Shown: positions 11,061-22,480, counted from the stretch's first letter. The stretch is 64,000 bases of DNA from Cordylochernes scorpioides (GCA_030710605.1 CP092872.1:97164874-97228873), one strand, 5' to 3'. Notes: a model not told the origin generated them from the letters alone. Made by a program: numbers and translations.

Positions 11061-11981
11061 ACACTCATGGATAAATATTAAGAAAGTAGAAAGTCTTTGA
11101 TTCACCCGGTTATCTATTTAAAAAAAAAAGAAGAATAAGACAGAGGTTGTTTACACTTGGTTATCTCGTGTGTCTTCAATAAAGGTCACTGTAATATCTT
11201 TCAGAGTTATTGTCTCAATCCCGATATACATGCTGAAAGGTACAACTTCCTTAAATTTTGTCCATGAGTGTATATTGGTTATCTCGTGTGTCTTCAATAA
11301 AGGTCAATGTAATATCTTTCAGAGTTATTGTCTGAATCCCGATATACATGGTAAAAGGTACAACTTCCTTAAGTTTTGTCCATGAGTGTATATTGGTTAT
11401 CTCGTGTGTCTTCAATAAAGGTCACTGTAATATCTTTCAGATTTATTATCTGAATCCCGATATACATGGTAAAAGGTACAACTTCCTTAAGTTTTGTCCA
11501 TGAGTGTATATTGATTATCTCGTATGTCTTCAATAAAGGTCACTGTAATATCTTTCAGAGCTATTGTCTGAATCCCGATATACATGCTAAAAGGTATAAC
11601 TTCCTTAAGTTTTGTCCATGAGTGTATATTGGTTATCTCGTATGTCTTCAATAAAGGTCACTGTAATATCTTTCAGAGCTATTGTCTGAATCCCGATATA
11701 CATGCTAAAAGGTATAACTTCCTTAAGTTTTGTCCATGAGTGTATATTGGTTATCTCGTATGTCTTCAATAAAGGTCACTGTAATATCTTTCAGAGTTAT
11801 TGTCTGAATCCCGATATACATGCTGAAAGGTGCAACTTCCTTAAGTTTTGTCCATGAGTGTATATTGGTTATCTCGTATGTATTCAATAAAGGTCACTGT
11901 AATATCTTTCAGAGTTATTGTCTGTATCCCGATATACATGCTGAAAGCTATAACCTCCTTAAGTTTTTGTCCATGAGTGTA
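11061..11981 (+). mobile_element. MITE-A with a 7-copy 118-bp array
   Basis: Starts ACACTCATGGATAAATATTA and ends TTTTGTCCATGAGTGTA. The right half (TTGGTTATCTCGTGTGTCTT to the terminal repeat) is repeated about seven times at 118 bp. The ORFs here are translations of the repeat. The orientation is opposite to the array at 15955-17463. Confidence 0.9.
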
Positions 11982-12539
11982 TCTTCACCAAGAATTCATG
12001 TGACTTTCCAGTTATATGTACGATGTACAGTCCAATATGAAGATAGAGAAGTGTCCGGGGAATTAAACGGACGGATTAGATGAAGGATTCCCCACCGATG
12101 AACCAACCTTCCTCTACCTTGATTATAGCAGTTAGAGACAATCTAAAATTGTTTGAGTCAAGGCCAATAAATTGATAAAGAGAGAGTAATCTCTAGAAAT
12201 ATTTTGAACAAAAAAATGTTTTTTTTTTTCTTTACAGATCCAGGTACGCTCTTTTATATAAATGTAAAATTGTTTGGTATTAATAGAGAATACCGTTGAT
12301 GTAGATGTTTGCCAACAATGGAGAAATAATCACAAATGAGGTAGTAAGCTAATAATTCATCTTCACATTTATTCTCGTAGTACAGACCATGATAATAATT
12401 TTTTTTTTGCTTATCCCTAGTACACGAATGATCTGGTTAGAACGATGTGGTAGATAATACGAGGTAATTAACTCGTTCCTCTCTATATCTAAAAATGTTT
12501 AAAGTTTAATTTTATAAATCTGAGAGTTGTCTTCAAAAA

Positions 12540-12910
12540 CGATCCAACAATGGTTCTACGACCAATGGGAGTCCGAGGACTCAGTAACAACCAGCCAATC
12601 AGCAGCCACATCGCCACAAACAAACAAAGGAAAGTGATAGGTGCTATATGCTAAAGGATCTGCGATCACAAAGAATAGATCTTTGTGGGAAGCGATCTCA
12701 GGTCTTTGCGGAGGCGGAGAAGCTCGAGTTCCACCTTAATTGTCTCACGACTTGGGCTTCCGGTCAGTCTTATCGTCTGCATTGTTCCACTAATTGTGGA
12801 GCTTTCACTTAGGACCTCTTTGTTCTCGAATTTATTGGACTGATTGGGGCCTTGCACGTGTCTACGCTAACGAGATCATGACGGATCTCAATTTGATTAC
12901 ACCATGAATT
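12540..12910. other. Low-copy, GC-richer block without a gene call
   Basis: A stretch unlike its repetitive neighbours. It carries a CCAAT (AGCCAATCAGC), AACAAACAAACAAAGG (Fox/Sox-like), CACTAATTGTGG and GCACGTG motifs. The 63-aa minus ORF at 12666-12857 is not recognisable. It could be a non-coding conserved element or an exon; the sequence alone does not decide. Confidence 0.3.
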
Positions 12911-13208
12911 TTTACCTTTTTTTTCTGTCATTGTGTGAGCATTGGATATGCTTAACTCTTTTCCCATATCAAGAACATACAGAAAATTGAGTAAAATTAA
13001 TCAGACCTCAAGGGAAACTTTTCAAAACATTTTTTATTCTCTAGATTTCGATCACGGACGCCCTTCTACAGCAGAAAACATGGTATAATAATATTATTTT
13101 ATAGAATACAGAGAAATTACAAATATAATGATAAAAATTGCTTTTGTGGTCTTGAAATTGAAACCTGGAATTTGCCTATGTAACAATTCCTATTTAAAAA
13201 TAAGAGAT

Positions 13209-13654
13209 ACTTACAATACCTTAAGAAAAAGGCATCTCCTTATCGTGCAACTGAAAGTTGCTGTATGGCTTGCGCCATCTATCGGAATAAATATCAACTA
13301 TTCTCGTTGATTTTTAATTATTCCAGAATTGGCCAAATACCCATTCTTGATTAATCAAGAAAAGCTAACCACGGACGCGTTTCAGGCTGTTGGTTCTCAT
13401 CAGCGGGGTGCAAGCTGTACCTCAACGACCAAAAAATTGGACATTGAGGCATCCTGAAAAATCTTGAAATGGGTAGTTAAGGCCAGAATTGCGTGAGGAC
13501 GCTACTCAATGTGAAAAAAATAGTACAAATGTGATATGGCGCAAGCCATTAGCAACTTTCAGTTGCACGATAAGGAGATGCCTTTTTCTTAAATTATGCA
13601 CCTTATCCCAGTACAACATTACATTTGTACTATTTTTCACACTTACAATACCTT
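13209..13654. mobile_element. Composite foldback element with 14-bp direct repeat
   Basis: ACTTACAATACCTT occurs at 13209-13222 and at 13641-13654, as expected for a target duplication. Inside are two nested inverted pairs: AAGAAAAAGGCATCTCCTTA... (about 58 bases) facing its mirror at about 13535-13592, and GTGAAAAAAATAGTACAAAT facing ATTTGTACTATTTTTCAC. The loop carries a MITE-D-like block. Non-coding. Confidence 0.7.
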
Positions 13655-14262
13655 GTGCTCCTTTATTTTACACGATTACAACAAGGTTTATATATATATC
13701 AAACAAAACAAACCTATACAAAACTACTAAAAGAAAAGCATAGTGTTGCCGACTTACCGACCATAAAGTAAAAGTAAAGAATAATCAAATATTTTACACA
13801 AATAAATACAAGAATTTTACAGCCTAATTTGGCGCAAGAAGAAAATCTTTTATTTACTGAGACGTTTCGGTGAGTAGCATTCAGCAGAATTGGAACAGAG
13901 GAATTTATTCTGGCTGAGTTCTATTGATGAATGGTACAAGCTGATGGTACACCTATCAGCTTAATAAGATCAACAATTTGTTGATTGATGTCCTGTACAA
14001 GCCATCCCAGTTAATCCACCAATGACAGATTGTTTAACTTGTTCCCAACAATTTATAATGTAGCTAAATATTTAATATTTTAACGCAGAAAAATGGGAAA
14101 GAAAAACTTCAGGATGACACGGCAATTTATTTTAGGCCAAAAACAAACCTTTATAAGATACAAGATAAGCGATGAGAGGACTTTCCAGAGTAACAATATA
14201 TATATAATATAAATATAAAAAATTCAGATAATTTTAATATAAAAATAAATAATCGGCACCTA

Positions 14263-14765
14263 TCTATATATATAAAAATGAATGTATGTGTGTGTGTGTG
14301 TGTGTCTGTCTGTCCTTTATGCCTGACCAAACCACTCATTGGATTGCCATGGAACTTTGGGAAGTTATTTAGTATAGTACTGGGAAGGTTTCTAGCAAAT
14401 AAAATTTTTGAAATAAATTTTCGCTTTAAAATAATCAAGATAAATATTCTAATTTATCTGTTATAATTCAACAATCTGCTCTAAATATTATCATGATGAT
14501 ACGATGATTTTGTAATGTAGAAAATTAGGAAAGACAAAATTCAGGATGACACGGCAATTTATTTGAGACAAGAATAATGATACAATTCCAAGGCAAGATA
14601 CTATTCCTTTAACTTCCAATTACCGAGGGAACCAATTAATATTGATTTTATTCAACTTATCGAGTATTTTTCAAGGGACCGGGAAAAATGTTCACTTTAT
14701 CGAGAGATTCGTTAGACAAACCTTTATTCGGGTAAAACCCGGGGGAAGCCGGGTACGTCCGCTAA
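14263..14765 (+). mobile_element. Non-autonomous Helitron, 503 bp (family Hb)
   Basis: The 5' end is TCTATATATATAAAAATGAA followed by a GT/TGTC-rich run. The 3' end has a GGGTAAAACCCGGG hairpin block, then ACGTCCGCTAA before T. It contains the block GACAAAATTCAGGATGACAC that also marks the Hb copy at 28003-28673. No rolling-circle replicase is present. Confidence 0.85.
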
Positions 14766-14809
14766 TATTATATATATAATGTAGCTAAATATTTAATATT
14801 TTCACTTAG

Positions 14810-14990
14810 AAAAATAGGAAAGAAAAACTTCAGGATGACACAACAATTTATTTAAGGCCAAAAACAAACCTTTATAAGATACAAGATAAGCAATGAGGGG
14901 GGTTTCCAGAGTAACAACATATATATAATATAAATATAAAAAAATCAGATAATTTTAATATAAAAATAAATAATCAGTACCTATAATAAA
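14810..14990 (+). repeat. Second copy of the AGGATGACAC block with flank
   Basis: The sequence from AGAAAAACTTCAGGATGACA through TATAAAAATAAATAATCAG repeats the DNA just upstream of the Hb Helitron (14095-14262). The Helitron therefore sits between two copies of this flank. A reversed copy occurs at about 15210-15350. Confidence 0.65.
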
Positions 14991-15043
14991 TACTTTGTTA
15001 CAATTTTATTTTATATTATGATGCATTAGCGCGCCATCTGTTA

Positions 15044-15197
15044 TCAAAATTCGAAACTATTATAGACGCGACTGGAAGGGTTCACCACTGATGATCCAAG
15101 CCCTCCCATTAATTTTTCCATTTCAATAAGGACAGTAGAAATTGTTTATTAAAAAAAAAAAAGAATCATACGCGTCTATAATAGTTTCGAGAATTTT
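15044..15197. mobile_element. MITE-E foldback, about 154 bp
   Basis: The outer arms CAAAATTCGAAACTATTATA and their mirror TATAATAGTTTCGAGAATTTTG enclose a family-R-like core. A related copy is at 59497-59640, and half of one lies in 2610-2660. Confidence 0.7.
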
Positions 15198-15954
15198 GAC
15201 AATTTTATTTATAAACAGATTATTTATTTTTATATCCTTTTTTGCTACTCTGTGAACTTCCCTCATTCTGGTATTATATGAATGTTGATTTGTTCTTGTC
15301 TTAAATAAATTGCTGTGTCATCCTGAAGTTTGTCTTTCCTGATTTTATACGTTACATTTTGATATATTAAAAATAAAAATGGCATATCCTGATCTGGAGC
15401 ACATGTGCTTTTCAGAAGGCAGAGCGCCATTTGGTGGAATAAAAATCAACTAAACATTGATTTAGCTTGTTCGCTGAATTTTGGCCAACCCAATTTCTAA
15501 ATAAATCGAAAAAATCCATCCACGAATGCGTTTTTCTATTGTTTTTTTTTTTCATTTTGGTGTATATGCTAGGTAGATTAGGGAAGACAAACTGAGGATC
15601 GTCGAGAAGACCTTGAGGCTATGGGTGCTATGATCTACATTTTCCAAGATTGGCTCCAGGATTCCACCGCCGTGTCAAAGCCAAGACTTCCATCCTTAGA
15701 AGACGATGTTCCTATGAACAATACGCCGCAAAAGACGCTATTCAAGCCGTAAGAAAAAGAATGCGAAGCTACTAAGGAACAGGTTTCAAGACTACGAGGA
15801 AATTCTTGGCAGAAACACGTCCCATGTCTACAATATTGCCTTTTAATTAATAGAATCTGTGTATCGGCTTCGTGGTTTCTAGGAAACACGGTAGCTATAA
15901 ATAAGCCAAGTACATTGAAGAGGATGTCGATTTACCGCTATTGTCTACACAAAT

Positions 15955-17775
15955 ACACTCATGGACAAAACATGAGGAAGTTGTACCTTTTAGCATGTAT
16001 ATTGGGATTGAGACAATAACTCTGAAATATATTACAGTGATCTTTATTGAAGACACACGAGATAACCAATATACACTCATGGACAAAACTTAAGGAAGTT
16101 GTACCTTTCAGCATGTATATCGGGATGCAGACAATAACTCTGAAATATAATACAGTGATATTTATTGAAGACACACGAGATAACCAATATACACTCATGG
16201 ACAAAACTTAAGGAAGTTGTAACTTTAGCATGTATATCGGGATGCAGACAATAACTCTGAAAGATATTACAGTGACCTTTATTGAAGACATACGAGATAA
16301 CCAATATAAACTCATGGACAAAACTTAAGGAAGTTTTACCTTTCAGCATGTATATCGGGATGCAGACAATAACTATGAAAAATATTACAGTGACCTTTAT
16401 TGAAGACATACGAGATAACCAATATACACTCATGGACAAAACATAAGGAAGTTTTACCTTTTACCATGTATATTGGGATTCAGACAATAACTCTGAAAGA
16501 TATTACAGTGACCTTTATTGAAGACACACGAGATAACCAATATACACTCATGGACAAAACTTAAGGAAGTTGTAACTTTAGCATGTATATCGGGATGCAG
16601 ACAATAACTCTGAAAGATATTACAGTGACCTTTATTGAAGACACACGAGATAACCAATATACACTCATGGACAAAACTTAAGGAAGTTGTAACTTTACCA
16701 TGTATATCGGGATGCAGACAATAACTATGAAAAATATTACAGTGACCTTTATTGAAGACATACGAGTTAACCAATATACACTCATGGACAAAACTTAAGG
16801 AAGTTGTAACTTTAGCATGTATATCGGGATGCAGACAATAACTATGAAAAATATTACAGTGACCTTTATTGAAGACATACGAGATAACCAATATAAACTC
16901 ATGGACAAAACTTAAGGAAGTTTTACCTTTCAGCATGTATATCGGGATGCAGACAATAACTCTGAAAAATATTACAGTGACCTTTATTGAAGACACACGA
17001 GATAACCAATATACACTCATGGACAAAACATAAGGAAGTTTTACCTTTTACCATGTATATTGGGATTCAGACAATAACTCTGAAAGATATTACAGTGACC
17101 TTTATTGAAGACACACGAGATAACCAATATACACTCATGGACAAAACTTAAGGAATTTGTACCTTTTACCATGTATATCGGGATTGAGACAATAACAATG
17201 AAAGATATTACAGTGATTTTATTGAAGACACACGAGATAACCAATATACACTCATGGACAAAACTTAAGGAAGTTGTAACTTTAGCATGTATATCGGGAT
17301 TCAGACAATAACTCTGAAATATATTACAGTGACCTTTATTGAAAACACACGAGATAACCAATATACACTCATGGACAAAACATAAGGAAGTTGTACCTTT
17401 CAGCATGTATATCGGGATTGAGACAATAACTCTGAAAAATATTACAGTGACCTTTATTGAAGATACCTCCAATTTACCCAGACTAATCTATTAGCTTGAT
17501 TGTCTTTATATAATGTTTCCTGTATATAAATATCATATTTCCATTAAGGTACTGTTACAAGGTATTGTTTTCCTGTATGTATCCTACATTTATGCTTGGA
17601 GAATCTGTATAAGACTAAAAGGTCTTAATAAAGATTTTGTTGTTGTTGTTATTGAAGACACATGAGATAACCAAGTGTGAACAAAATTGCCTCTGTCTCC
17701 TTCAAAAAAAAAAAAATAAATAAAAAAGACGACATCAAAGACTCTCTAATTCCTCAAGTTTTGTCCATGAGTGAA
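15955..17775 (-). mobile_element. MITE-A with a 13-copy 118-bp array
   Basis: ACACTCATGG recurs at 15955, 16073, 16191 and onward at exactly 118 bp to about 17463. The right half of the parent MITE (CAAGTGTGAACAAAATTGCC, A-run, mirror terminal repeat) follows at 17649-17775. A truncated LINE splits the last unit from this right half. The long minus-strand ORFs (120-190 aa) are the repeat translated and begin at the same CAT in each unit. Confidence 0.95.
17464..17648 (+). mobile_element. 5'-truncated LINE inserted in the MITE-A array
   Basis: A 185-bp insertion ending GGTCTTAATAAAGATTTTG plus a GTTGTTGTT tail. TTATTGAAGA is present on both sides (17454-17463 and 17649-17658), a 10-bp target duplication. 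The same 3' end occurs at 40311-40525. The polyadenylation-like AATAAA sits just before the tail. Confidence 0.9.
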
Positions 17776-17989
17776 TATGAGAAAGGTGTGTAGACACAAT
17801 GTCTTATTCTTTCTTATCTCCACCCAATCATATTAGGGTATCAAGCTTGTAGAGCTTGTTGATGGTGTCTGCTGGGGAAGAGTAGATCTCATCAATGTAT
17901 GAGTCAATACAGTACATATCATGACACAATGTCTACATATGTGAAGTATATACAAGGTGAATGAATATGTAAAGTAGATACGGAAAGTC

Positions 17990-18410
17990 CTTCTTGATAA
18001 CAACAACAGCTTTATTAGAACATTTCCGTCCTGTAAGGACTCGCCATTCATCATTTTCATGAAGAAAAGAAAAAAAGAAACATAAACAAAGGAGAGAAGG
18101 GAAAATGAAAAGGAAATCAAAGTATTCAACATAACTATACAAATTAACTATGGAAGGAAATTGTTCTGTAATTTTAGTTCTTAGAGATTACCTTGTTCTC
18201 TAACGCTTTATGAAAGTTAAGCAATTCTATCGCTATATATTTTTCTCGGACATTATTCATATTGTAAATAGACAAAATAATTGCTATAAAGTATGAAATA
18301 AAAATAAACGATAGCAATACGTTTCCTTGCATAAAATTTCACGTATAAAGAAACGTATTGCTATCGTTTATTTTTATTTCATTATTCATATTATCTGAAC
18401 TAATCCTTCC
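17990..18410 (-). mobile_element. LINE 3' end, interrupted by a hairpin insertion
   Basis: Read on the minus strand, it contains GCGATAGAATTG, GAACAAGGTAATCTCTAAGA and CGAGTCCTTACAGGACGGAA, and ends AATAAAGCTGTTGTTGTT. The copy at 38839-39187 shares this order without the interruption, which shows that 18264-18380 is extra. Confidence 0.85.
18264..18380. mobile_element. Perfect 30-bp-arm hairpin insertion with 12-bp target duplication
   Basis: Arms at 18295-18324 and 18351-18380 are exact reverse complements with a 26-base loop. ATTATTCATATT flanks the insertion at 18252-18263 and 18381-18392, and the related LINE copy at 38.9 kb has only one such site. The insertion mechanism is unclear: the target duplication is LINE-like, but the body is a snapback. 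Confidence 0.8.
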
Positions 18411-18429
18411 TGATAACATTTGTTTAGAA

Positions 18430-19180
18430 AACGTTTCGGTGCCATCTCCAAGCGACCATCGCAGACCTAGATATTCTGATGTCCATTAGTGGATGTCATC
18501 AAACCTTTTTGGCGTGAGTCGTCGCATTGGGCCCATGGGGATCCCTTTAGTGAATGTTGAGGCATTGGTCGGTTCACTTCCTCGGGGATACATTACGTCA
18601 TAAAATCCACTTCTTTTTTTTTCACGCCATAGAATAACACTTACTAATAACCTTTACTACTATAGGTATCACATATATATATATAGTAAAGTATCCGGTA
18701 TCAAAATTCCTATTTACACATAGTGTTGTGGTTTCATCAGATAAGCAGATAGGGACAATGTAGCTCAATAAGTATATGTCTTCTTTGATATATAAAATCA
18801 TGGAGAAGAAATGAAAATTCGTTCCATTGACCATAAGGAAACATGTACAGAATGGACCATCTCTGAACACCATTAATAACTGCCTTATCAAAGTAGAACT
18901 CTGTAGTCACCGACATTTATTAAGAATTCCATTCTCTGCCAGACACAGAAGTGACAGGTTCAGCTGGTGTGAAGAGAGACGTCTTTGGACTCAAAAATGG
19001 AATTCTGTTTTTCTTTTCTAATGAATCCAAATTCAGTTTGGAATTCATGACGGCAGGATACATATTAGACATAGGTCCCAAGAAAGATCCGATCAGGATT
19101 ATTGTGGACGGGCATACAGCATGAATTCCTAGCTACATAGTGTGGGGGGAGTGGCATCAGCTATGAAAGTAGGACTACTT
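18430..19180. other. Interval without a supported gene
   Basis: Contains non-repetitive sequence with short ORFs on both strands (18622-18891 minus, 18827-19021 plus) that match nothing I know. The block 18440-18600 is GC-richer. I see no RNA gene, splice-supported exon or terminal repeats. Confidence 0.3.
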
Positions 19181-19227
19181 TAGTCTTTATTCAAGGTACA
19201 ATGACTGCTCAGCTATACATTGCAGAT

Positions 19228-19445
19228 CAACCCATTGTAAGATGGGGTTGATGATCCTCTTCGGCGAACAACCCACTGTAGGATGACGTTGGAAGTCCTC
19301 TTCGGCGAACAACCCACTGTAGGATGACGTTGGAAGTCCTCTTCGGCGAACAACCCACTGTAGGATGACGTTGGAAGTCCTCTTCGGCGACCAACCCACT
19401 GTAGGATGACGTTGGAAGTCCTCTTTGGCGACCATTCCACCGTAG
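19228..19445. repeat. 41-bp minisatellite, 5 copies
   Basis: CAACCCACTGTAGGATGACG repeats at a 41-bp step with GTTGGAAGTCCTCTTCGGCG. The period is not a multiple of three, so the three overlapping minus-strand ORFs are the same peptides in rotated frames. The DNA is GC-richer than the surroundings. Confidence 0.9.
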
Positions 19446-19889
19446 AACGGGGTTAGAGGGACGATACCTGATGGAGCAGATTGAGTTGGTTCTTCCGTTT
19501 GTGGATGATCGATAGGAATGGCGTGACCTGTTATACAATGGCGGATGCCAACCAGGCCGAACATGGGCCGAGAATGTATCGCACAAACATGGGGTACCCT
19601 AGTACATTCTAACATCAAGATGTAACATCCACATCTATAATCATTAAATACTACAGCAGCTTTCTGGAGATGAGGTTTCTTTTCATGATCATTAATCCAA
19701 CCTTAAGCTTTCGGTCATCTTCTACGGGAGTACAAACAGACGAATTATAATAAACGCCATTAGACATTTTTATTCGTTTTTATGTGCTCCTTAAGAAAAG
19801 GAGTTAATCCAGAAAGCTTGTGTGAGTGAGATAGCATCAATAAATATGAAAAGAAACTCATCTATAGAAACCTTTTGTATTATTTAATA

Positions 19890-20246
19890 CTAGACGGGTG
19901 ACCCGGGCTTCGCCCCGGGATTGACCCGTGTGCATATCTACCCGAGTGATATATATTTAGATAAGAATTTTTCTATAATTGTTTGTTATTAGCATTATCT
20001 ATTTGTTTGCATCAGCATAATTTAATCTAATCTTTGATAGAGGGCGCTGTTCGTGAGCTAAGTAGAATAATTTGAATATATAGTTTTAATAATTGATTTA
20101 TATATATTTTAAATTAGCCTATCGTCTTCCCCGTATTTTTTTACCTATGTATAGAAATTTTGGTTTGAATTAGTGAACTACTGCGAATTTGTATACCGGA
20201 CATACAAACAAACAAACATACAAACATTGATTTATATATATATAGA
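19890..20246 (-). mobile_element. Non-autonomous Helitron, 357 bp (family Ha)
   Basis: A minus-strand copy of the 9526-9881 element: CTAG at its 3' end, a GC hairpin, and TCTATATATATATAAATC at its 5' end, with A and T flanks. Near-identical length and sequence suggest recent spread. Confidence 0.9.
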
Positions 20247-20439
20247 TGTATCCAGGAGATTGAACTCAATAGATAAATCATCATCCATTTAAACACGATG
20301 TATGTATGGGATACACGATTTCAAATTGGAAACTACTGGGAGTTGAGACTTGAATTTTTCAGCGATTTTTTATCATATAAAAGGAATAAGAAATCCAAAA
20401 CCTTTTTCGTGATTCTATATCAAACCTACTTGTAATTGT

Positions 20440-20590
20440 AAAACGAGACTTGAAGTTACACCGCATGAGTTTCTTTTCAATGAAAAATCAAAATTTATTT
20501 CAAGGTGAAATATTGACTATTTCTAACCTTTTGTATGAGGTATGAAAGGGTGAATTATGAAGAGTAATGATGAACGGAAAAGTAATTACA
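20440..20590 (+). repeat. Dispersed repeat shared with 38475-38630
   Basis: The blocks TTGTAAAACGAGACTTGAA, TTTCTTTTCAATGAAA and GTATGAAAGGGTGAATTATG recur in the same order at 38.5 kb with substitutions. Class unknown. Confidence 0.6.
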
Positions 20591-20966
20591 AACAAAAATA
20601 GCCAAAAACAAAGATAAATATTAATTTATCTGAAAAATATATAACTACATCAAATACAATTTTTTTATTTAGTTTCTGACGTTTTAGTGAAGTCACTCTC
20701 CTAGGGGAACAGAACGTTGGGAACGAAATACCAAAATTTGTTGATGTGTAGCTATATCTTAAAAAAAAAATCTCTAACCACAACAGGTTAGCTTCAAAAT
20801 CAATCAACCTGTTATAATTAAGTAATCTACTTCAAAATCATCATGCACATATATTTATACTAATTATTAAAATATACAAGTATCAGAGTCATCAACAATC
20901 AATCAATTCTGTCACCGTTTGCTTTTGTGAATGGAATAAATACCCAAATATGGCCATTTCTTATAA

Positions 20967-21037
20967 GCATCGGTGGTTCAGTGGTAAAATGCTCGCCTGC
21001 CACGCGGGCGGCCCGGGTTTGATTCCCGGCCGATGCA
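20967..21037 (+). tRNA. tRNA-Gly(GCC)-like copy in a repeat, probably inactive
   Basis: The 71 bases fold as tRNA-Gly: acceptor GCATCGG/CCGATGC, anticodon loop CTGCCAC (GCC) and discriminator A, followed by a T-run. The B box reads GGTTTGATTCC, so the invariant C56 is changed. The same tRNA with at least 40 bases of matching flank occurs at 28712-28782 and 62743-62807, each next to a family-Hb Helitron 3' end. This copy has the fewest tRNA defects, but the context is a repeat. Confidence 0.7.
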
Positions 21038-21077
21038 TTTTTTTTTTACAATTTTTAAAACTCATTTATATATTATA

Positions 21078-21390
21078 CGAGTGAATGTTTGTCTAACGAA
21101 CAATTGTTAAAACAATTCTCTATAAACTTATAAAACGTACTCGGCTTCGCCCGGGGTTTTACCCGAGTAAAGGTTTGTCTAGCGAACATTTGTTAAAACA
21201 ATTCTCTAAAAACTTATTTAAAAAAAAAAGATATATTTTGATAATTTGAAACTCGTAAATTTGAATCTCTCGATAAAGTGAACATTTTTTCCCGGTCCCT
21301 GTGTGCCGTGTCATCCTGAATTTTGTTTTTCCTAATTTTCAACATTAGAAAATCATAGTTTTATCTAGTGAACATTTTTCCCGTGTCACA
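21078..21390 (-). mobile_element. Helitron family Hb 3' portion, decayed
   Basis: Contains, on the minus strand, the Hb end blocks: AAAACCCCGGGCGAAGCC, CGGGAAAAAATGTTCACTTT and CAGGATGACACGGCA. The terminal CTAG has become CTCG. A short stretch (GTTTGTCTAACGAAC and GTTTGTCTAGCGAAC) is duplicated. Confidence 0.6.
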
Positions 21391-21398
21391 TTGCCGTG

Positions 21399-22143
21399 TC
21401 ACATTGCCTTTATTCTTCATTGTTGGCTTTTTATATTATATTTACTCTTCATTGTTGGCTTTTTATCTTAAATTTATTCTTCATTGTTGGCTTTTTATAT
21501 TACATTTACTCTTTATTGTTGGCCTTTTATCTTACATTCATTCTTCATTGTTGGCTTTTTATATCATATTTACTCTTCATTGTTGGCTTTTTATCTTACA
21601 TTCATTCTTCATTGTTGGCTTTTTATATCATATTTACTCTTCATTGTTGGCTTTTTATCTTAAATTTATTCTTCATTGTTGGCTTTTTATATTACATTTA
21701 CTCTTTATTGTTGGCTTTTTATCTTACATTCATTCTTCATTGTTGGCTTTTTATATCATATTTACTCTTCATTGTTGGCTTTGTATATTATATTCTGACC
21801 AAAATCTATCTGTGAACTTCACACAGACAGAATAAGGCAATTATATAAGTAGATTTACTCTTCTTTGTTGGCTTTTTATCTTACATTCATTCTTCATTGT
21901 TGGCTTTTTATATTACATTTACTATTCATTGTTGGCTTTTTATCTTACATTCACTCTTCATTGTTGGCTTTTTATCTTACATTCATTCTTCATTGTTGGC
22001 TTTTTATATTACATTCACTCTTCATTGTTGGCTTTTTATCTTACATTCATTCTTCATTGTTGGCTTTTTATATTACATTTACTCTTCATTGTTGGCTTTT
22101 TATCTTACATTCACTCTTCATTGTTGGCTTTTTATATTATATT
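21399..22143 (-). repeat. 32/64-bp minisatellite (AAAAAGCCAACAATGAAG), block 1
   Basis: Alternating 32-bp sub-units (spacers GAGTAAATATAATAT and GAATGAATGTAAGAT on the minus strand) make a 64-bp dimer. The same array occurs at 23251-23440, 26337-26688 and 27523-28002. Hydrophobic ORFs (IVGFLSYIHSSLLAFY type) are frame translations of the dimer and appear in all blocks. A 61-bp insertion with a Helitron 5' end interrupts it at 21793-21853. Confidence 0.95.
21793..21853 (-). mobile_element. 61-bp Helitron 5'-end remnant inside the minisatellite
   Basis: On the minus strand it begins TCTACTTATATAATTGCC, the 5' terminus of the Helitrons at 24460, 24979, 25665 and 26689. It stops at GGTCAGAA without a hairpin or CTAG. 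Array sequence resumes exactly with TATAATAT, so the flanks are the usual A and T. Confidence 0.75.
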
Positions 22144-22422
22144 TTTAGATTGAGATTATTAGCTAGTATGTAAAAATATTAACTCTGTTGAAATTTAATT
22201 TTGTATTTATATATAAATAAAATTAACTCTGTTGATTTTTTTGTATTTAATCGATAACAGCGAAGTTACGCATGTTAATGTTAGGGAAAAATATTTTGAT
22301 GTTAAGCAAAACCTGCTCCATCTCGTTTTACATAAATGTTGAAAATTTGGTCGAAATTGATGCATTGTAACGAAAGTTTTTAGTGATGTCCTCTTATATA
22401 ATTTGCATTTTATTAATATAGA
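22144..22422 (-). mobile_element. Dispersed element A, about 280 bp, minus copy
   Basis: On the minus strand it starts TCTATATTAATAAAATGC and includes CATCTCGTTTTACATAAATG in reverse and ATCGATAACAGCG in reverse. Inverted copy at 22649-22930, third copy at 63060-63327. The 5' TC is Helitron-like, but no clear CTRR end is visible. Confidence 0.7.
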
Positions 22423-22480
22423 CTAGGCGAATGACCCGGCTTCGCCCGAGAAATCCCTTGGGTGCAATTTCCTTCATACT
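22423..22480 (-). mobile_element. Helitron 3' end abutting element A
   Basis: On the minus strand, TTTCTCGGGCGAAGCCGGG then ATTCGCCTAG, followed directly by the TC of element A. The 5' extent of this Helitron is not clear; the DNA from 22480 to 22648 has no recognisable second end. Confidence 0.6.

Noticed and set aside
14278..14310. GT run as a stand-alone microsatellite
   Set aside because: It is part of the Helitron Hb 5' end, which has a TGTCTG-type run in every copy.
15895..17472. Minus-strand ORFs of 63-190 aa with repeated CILVISCVFNKGHCNIFQSY
   Set aside because: They are read-through of the 118-bp MITE-A array. Frames shift between units and stop at random substitutions.
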